From NCBI GenBank assembly GCA_942491575.1, contig CALOBT010000025.1, positions 1,054,001-1,118,000 on the forward strand: a stretch of 64,000 nucleotides of DNA. The letters are read 5' to 3'. Both the position numbers and the translations under genes were made by a program. Below, piece by piece: positions 62,752 through 64,000 of this stretch (positions within the stretch are counted from its first letter, which is position 1; every line of letters starts with the position of its first letter). The stretch is from CAZHNW01 sp942491575 (GTDB taxonomy: Bacteria; Spirochaetota; UBA4802; UBA5550). The notes beneath the pieces were generated by a model. It saw nothing but the letters and a program-made list of their open reading frames with translations, was not told the DNA's origin and did not search any database.

Positions 62752-63837
62752 ATGAAAATTAAATCTTTCTGCTTTATCACCCTGATCCTTATACTTCTTT
62801 TAGCAGGGGTAACTTCCTCCGGACAAAGGAGCGAAAACACCGCCTACCTGAATTCATGGGTACGGCAGCTTGATGAAATGAATCACCTGATCATGAAAAT
62901 TTCCGCCCTCAATATCATCTATGGCCTCTCCCTCTCCAAAGACCAGGTGAAAAAATTAAAAAACCTGTCGCTGCAGGTGACTTCCACCAATCCCCCTGTC
63001 CCCGACATGAAGGGAAACGCAAATGCTCAACTGGTCCGCATCAGGACCTATTACCAGAAACTATTCCGCTACCTCTCGGCCCGAAAAAAAATTCCTGAAA
63101 AATTCCAGGAAAAAATTTTCCATATGCGCATACAGGAATCAGAAATAATTAATCGTTCCCTTGCAGGTGACCGAAGGGGCCTTGAATCGAAACGTTGCCT
63201 GAAATGCCACGTCTCCCCACTCAGGTTCCCGGGTGGAAACGCCGCGGCTCTGCGGATGAAAAAGCATTCAGAGGCTGAAAGAAAAAAAATCGACGAGGCA
63301 CATGTTATCGGAATGTTTGGAAAAGCCGGCATGATAAAGATCTGGGAACTGAAAAAGGAAGTTGACGCACTGCTCACCAATGGACAGCGCCTTCAGCTTA
63401 AAAATTTCAAATGCTGTTTGATACCGCCTGAAAATCTGCGAAATCCGGTGAACATCGGACAGGCCGCCGCAACGGACAAGTGGTTGAAATATTTTGGGGA
63501 AGTCAGGGCTTATCCCGAAAAAACCTGGAGGGAAATCCGTCACTTTTATTTTCAGCCCCTGAAAGACCTCATCGCAGCGCAGTACCCTGGAATCCCCGGG
63601 AGAACAAAAAAAACCATACTGAAAAAAATGATCTCCACTATAGAACATGCCAGGAAGCTTGACCGTATCGACTATGAACTTAAGAAGAAAGACCTCTGCA
63701 TCCGCCTGCAGGACCAGCTGAACGAACACTTACTTGCCAGGGAAACCTCAGCAGAAAAAGAGATTCGCCTGTTTCAGTCTGCCATTTTTCTACTGTTCCC
63801 AGGGACGGATAAAATTTATAACCGGATGCTTCGTTAA
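62752..63837 (+). CDS. Exported protein with one CxxCH haem-binding motif
   Basis: A 361-residue protein with signal peptide (MKIKSFCFITLILILLLAGVTSS). One haem c motif, CLKCH, lies at about residues 149-153 (KRCLKCHVSPLRFPGGN), so it may be a monohaem cytochrome; the rest is helical and rich in Lys/Glu with no recognised domain. It lies 19 bp after the radical-SAM gene and is probably co-transcribed with it and with the MORN gene. No cytochrome maturation genes are visible here. Confidence 0.6.
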   Translation: MKIKSFCFITLILILLLAGVTSSGQRSENTAYLNSWVRQLDEMNHLIMKISALNIIYGLSLSKDQVKKLKNLSLQVTSTNPPVPDMKGNANAQLVRIRTYYQKLFRYLSARKKIPEKFQEKIFHMRIQESEIINRSLAGDRRGLESKRCLKCHVSPLRFPGGNAAALRMKKHSEAERKKIDEAHVIGMFGKAGMIKIWELKKEVDALLTNGQRLQLKNFKCCLIPPENLRNPVNIGQAAATDKWLKYFGEVRAYPEKTWREIRHFYFQPLKDLIAAQYPGIPGRTKKTILKKMISTIEHARKLDRIDYELKKKDLCIRLQDQLNEHLLARETSAEKEIRLFQSAIFLLFPGTDKIYNRMLR

Positions 63838-63885
63838 ATGCTGACAATCAATAATACATTCACAATTTTTAAATGGAGAATTATT

Positions 63886-64000
63886 ATGAAAAAAACACTT
63901 CCCCTTTTAATTGGATTACTGCTTTCGGCATCAGCCTGTATCTCCCTCGGAAAATGCGTCAAGGGTACCTGCCTGAACGGAGAGGGAACATACCGACTCA
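63886..64000 (+). CDS. MORN-repeat lipoprotein, N-terminal part only
   Basis: The window ends 38 codons into this gene. The protein starts with a lipoprotein-like signal (MKKTLPLLIGLLLSASAC), followed by the first MORN-type repeat (CLNGEGTYRL). GGAG lies 7 nt before the ATG. MORN repeats typically bind lipids or pack into rods; the rest is outside the window. Confidence 0.65.
   Translation, partial: MKKTLPLLIGLLLSASACISLGKCVKGTCLNGEGTYRL

Overview
The window looks like chromosomal DNA of a diderm, probably anaerobic or facultative bacterium, most likely a spirochaete (phylum Spirochaetota). Support for that: a UPF0164/PorV-type outer-membrane barrel of the kind found in spirochaetes, Lnt and lipoprotein signal peptides, two TolC-family proteins, GlpABC, TRAP transport, and clean sigma70-type promoters with strong Shine-Dalgarno sequences. 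The phylum call is an inference without a marker-gene tree. I see no insertion sequence, prophage, CRISPR array or rRNA.

Layout. 1-5.7 kb: a cut-off unknown gene, an EamA exporter, a thioredoxin-reductase-like flavoprotein and a transglutaminase-like protein. 3.7-8.2 kb: a plus-strand operon of TolC-like, MlaC-like and MMPL/RND proteins, probably an envelope lipid-export machine, followed by a promoter/palindrome/terminator unit that may make a short RNA. 8.4-13.6 kb: ybaK-like, lnt, ligA, patatin. 13.7-14.0 kb: initiator and elongator tRNA-Met. 14.0-26.3 kb: a minus-strand sugar-acid region (SDR fructuronate reductase, uxuA, kdgA, kdgK, a large GH38/57-like protein, a TIM-barrel epimerase, fucI, uxaC) next to a LacI regulator and with a LacI-type operator. 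Glucuronate would pass through fructuronate, mannonate, KDG and KDPG to pyruvate and glyceraldehyde-3-phosphate. 26.3-31.7 kb: a housekeeping run (FlgD-like, PorV-like, folP, cdaA, cdaR, pdxJ and small membrane/lipoproteins). 32-38 kb: a large sensor kinase with two periplasmic solute-binding domains, tlyA, dxs. 38.3-43 kb: glpABC behind an unusual palindromic leader. 43-49 kb: membrane-linked AraC regulator and a TolC/RND pair without an adaptor. 49-55 kb: small proteins, a tandem ACT protein, a TRAP transporter, a VOC protein and a Sua5/YrdC protein. 55.8-58.5 kb: a DUF1573 lipoprotein gene with an in-frame UGA, overlapping glgX. 58.6-64 kb: DUF1858, a coiled-coil membrane protein, a radical-SAM enzyme with a CxxCH protein, and a MORN protein cut by the right edge.

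The most interesting observation is the DUF1573 gene (55892-56380). Its only interruption is a TGA at codon 63, exactly where the family's conserved CGCT motif has its first cysteine; homology continues in frame for 99 more codons and a possible SECIS hairpin begins 10 nt downstream. It is a candidate selenoprotein with a U-G-C redox motif. Also notable are an 11-bp palindrome GGCTCTGAGCC repeated in intergenic regions before several operons, several long perfect palindromes between genes, and a regulated leader before glpABC.
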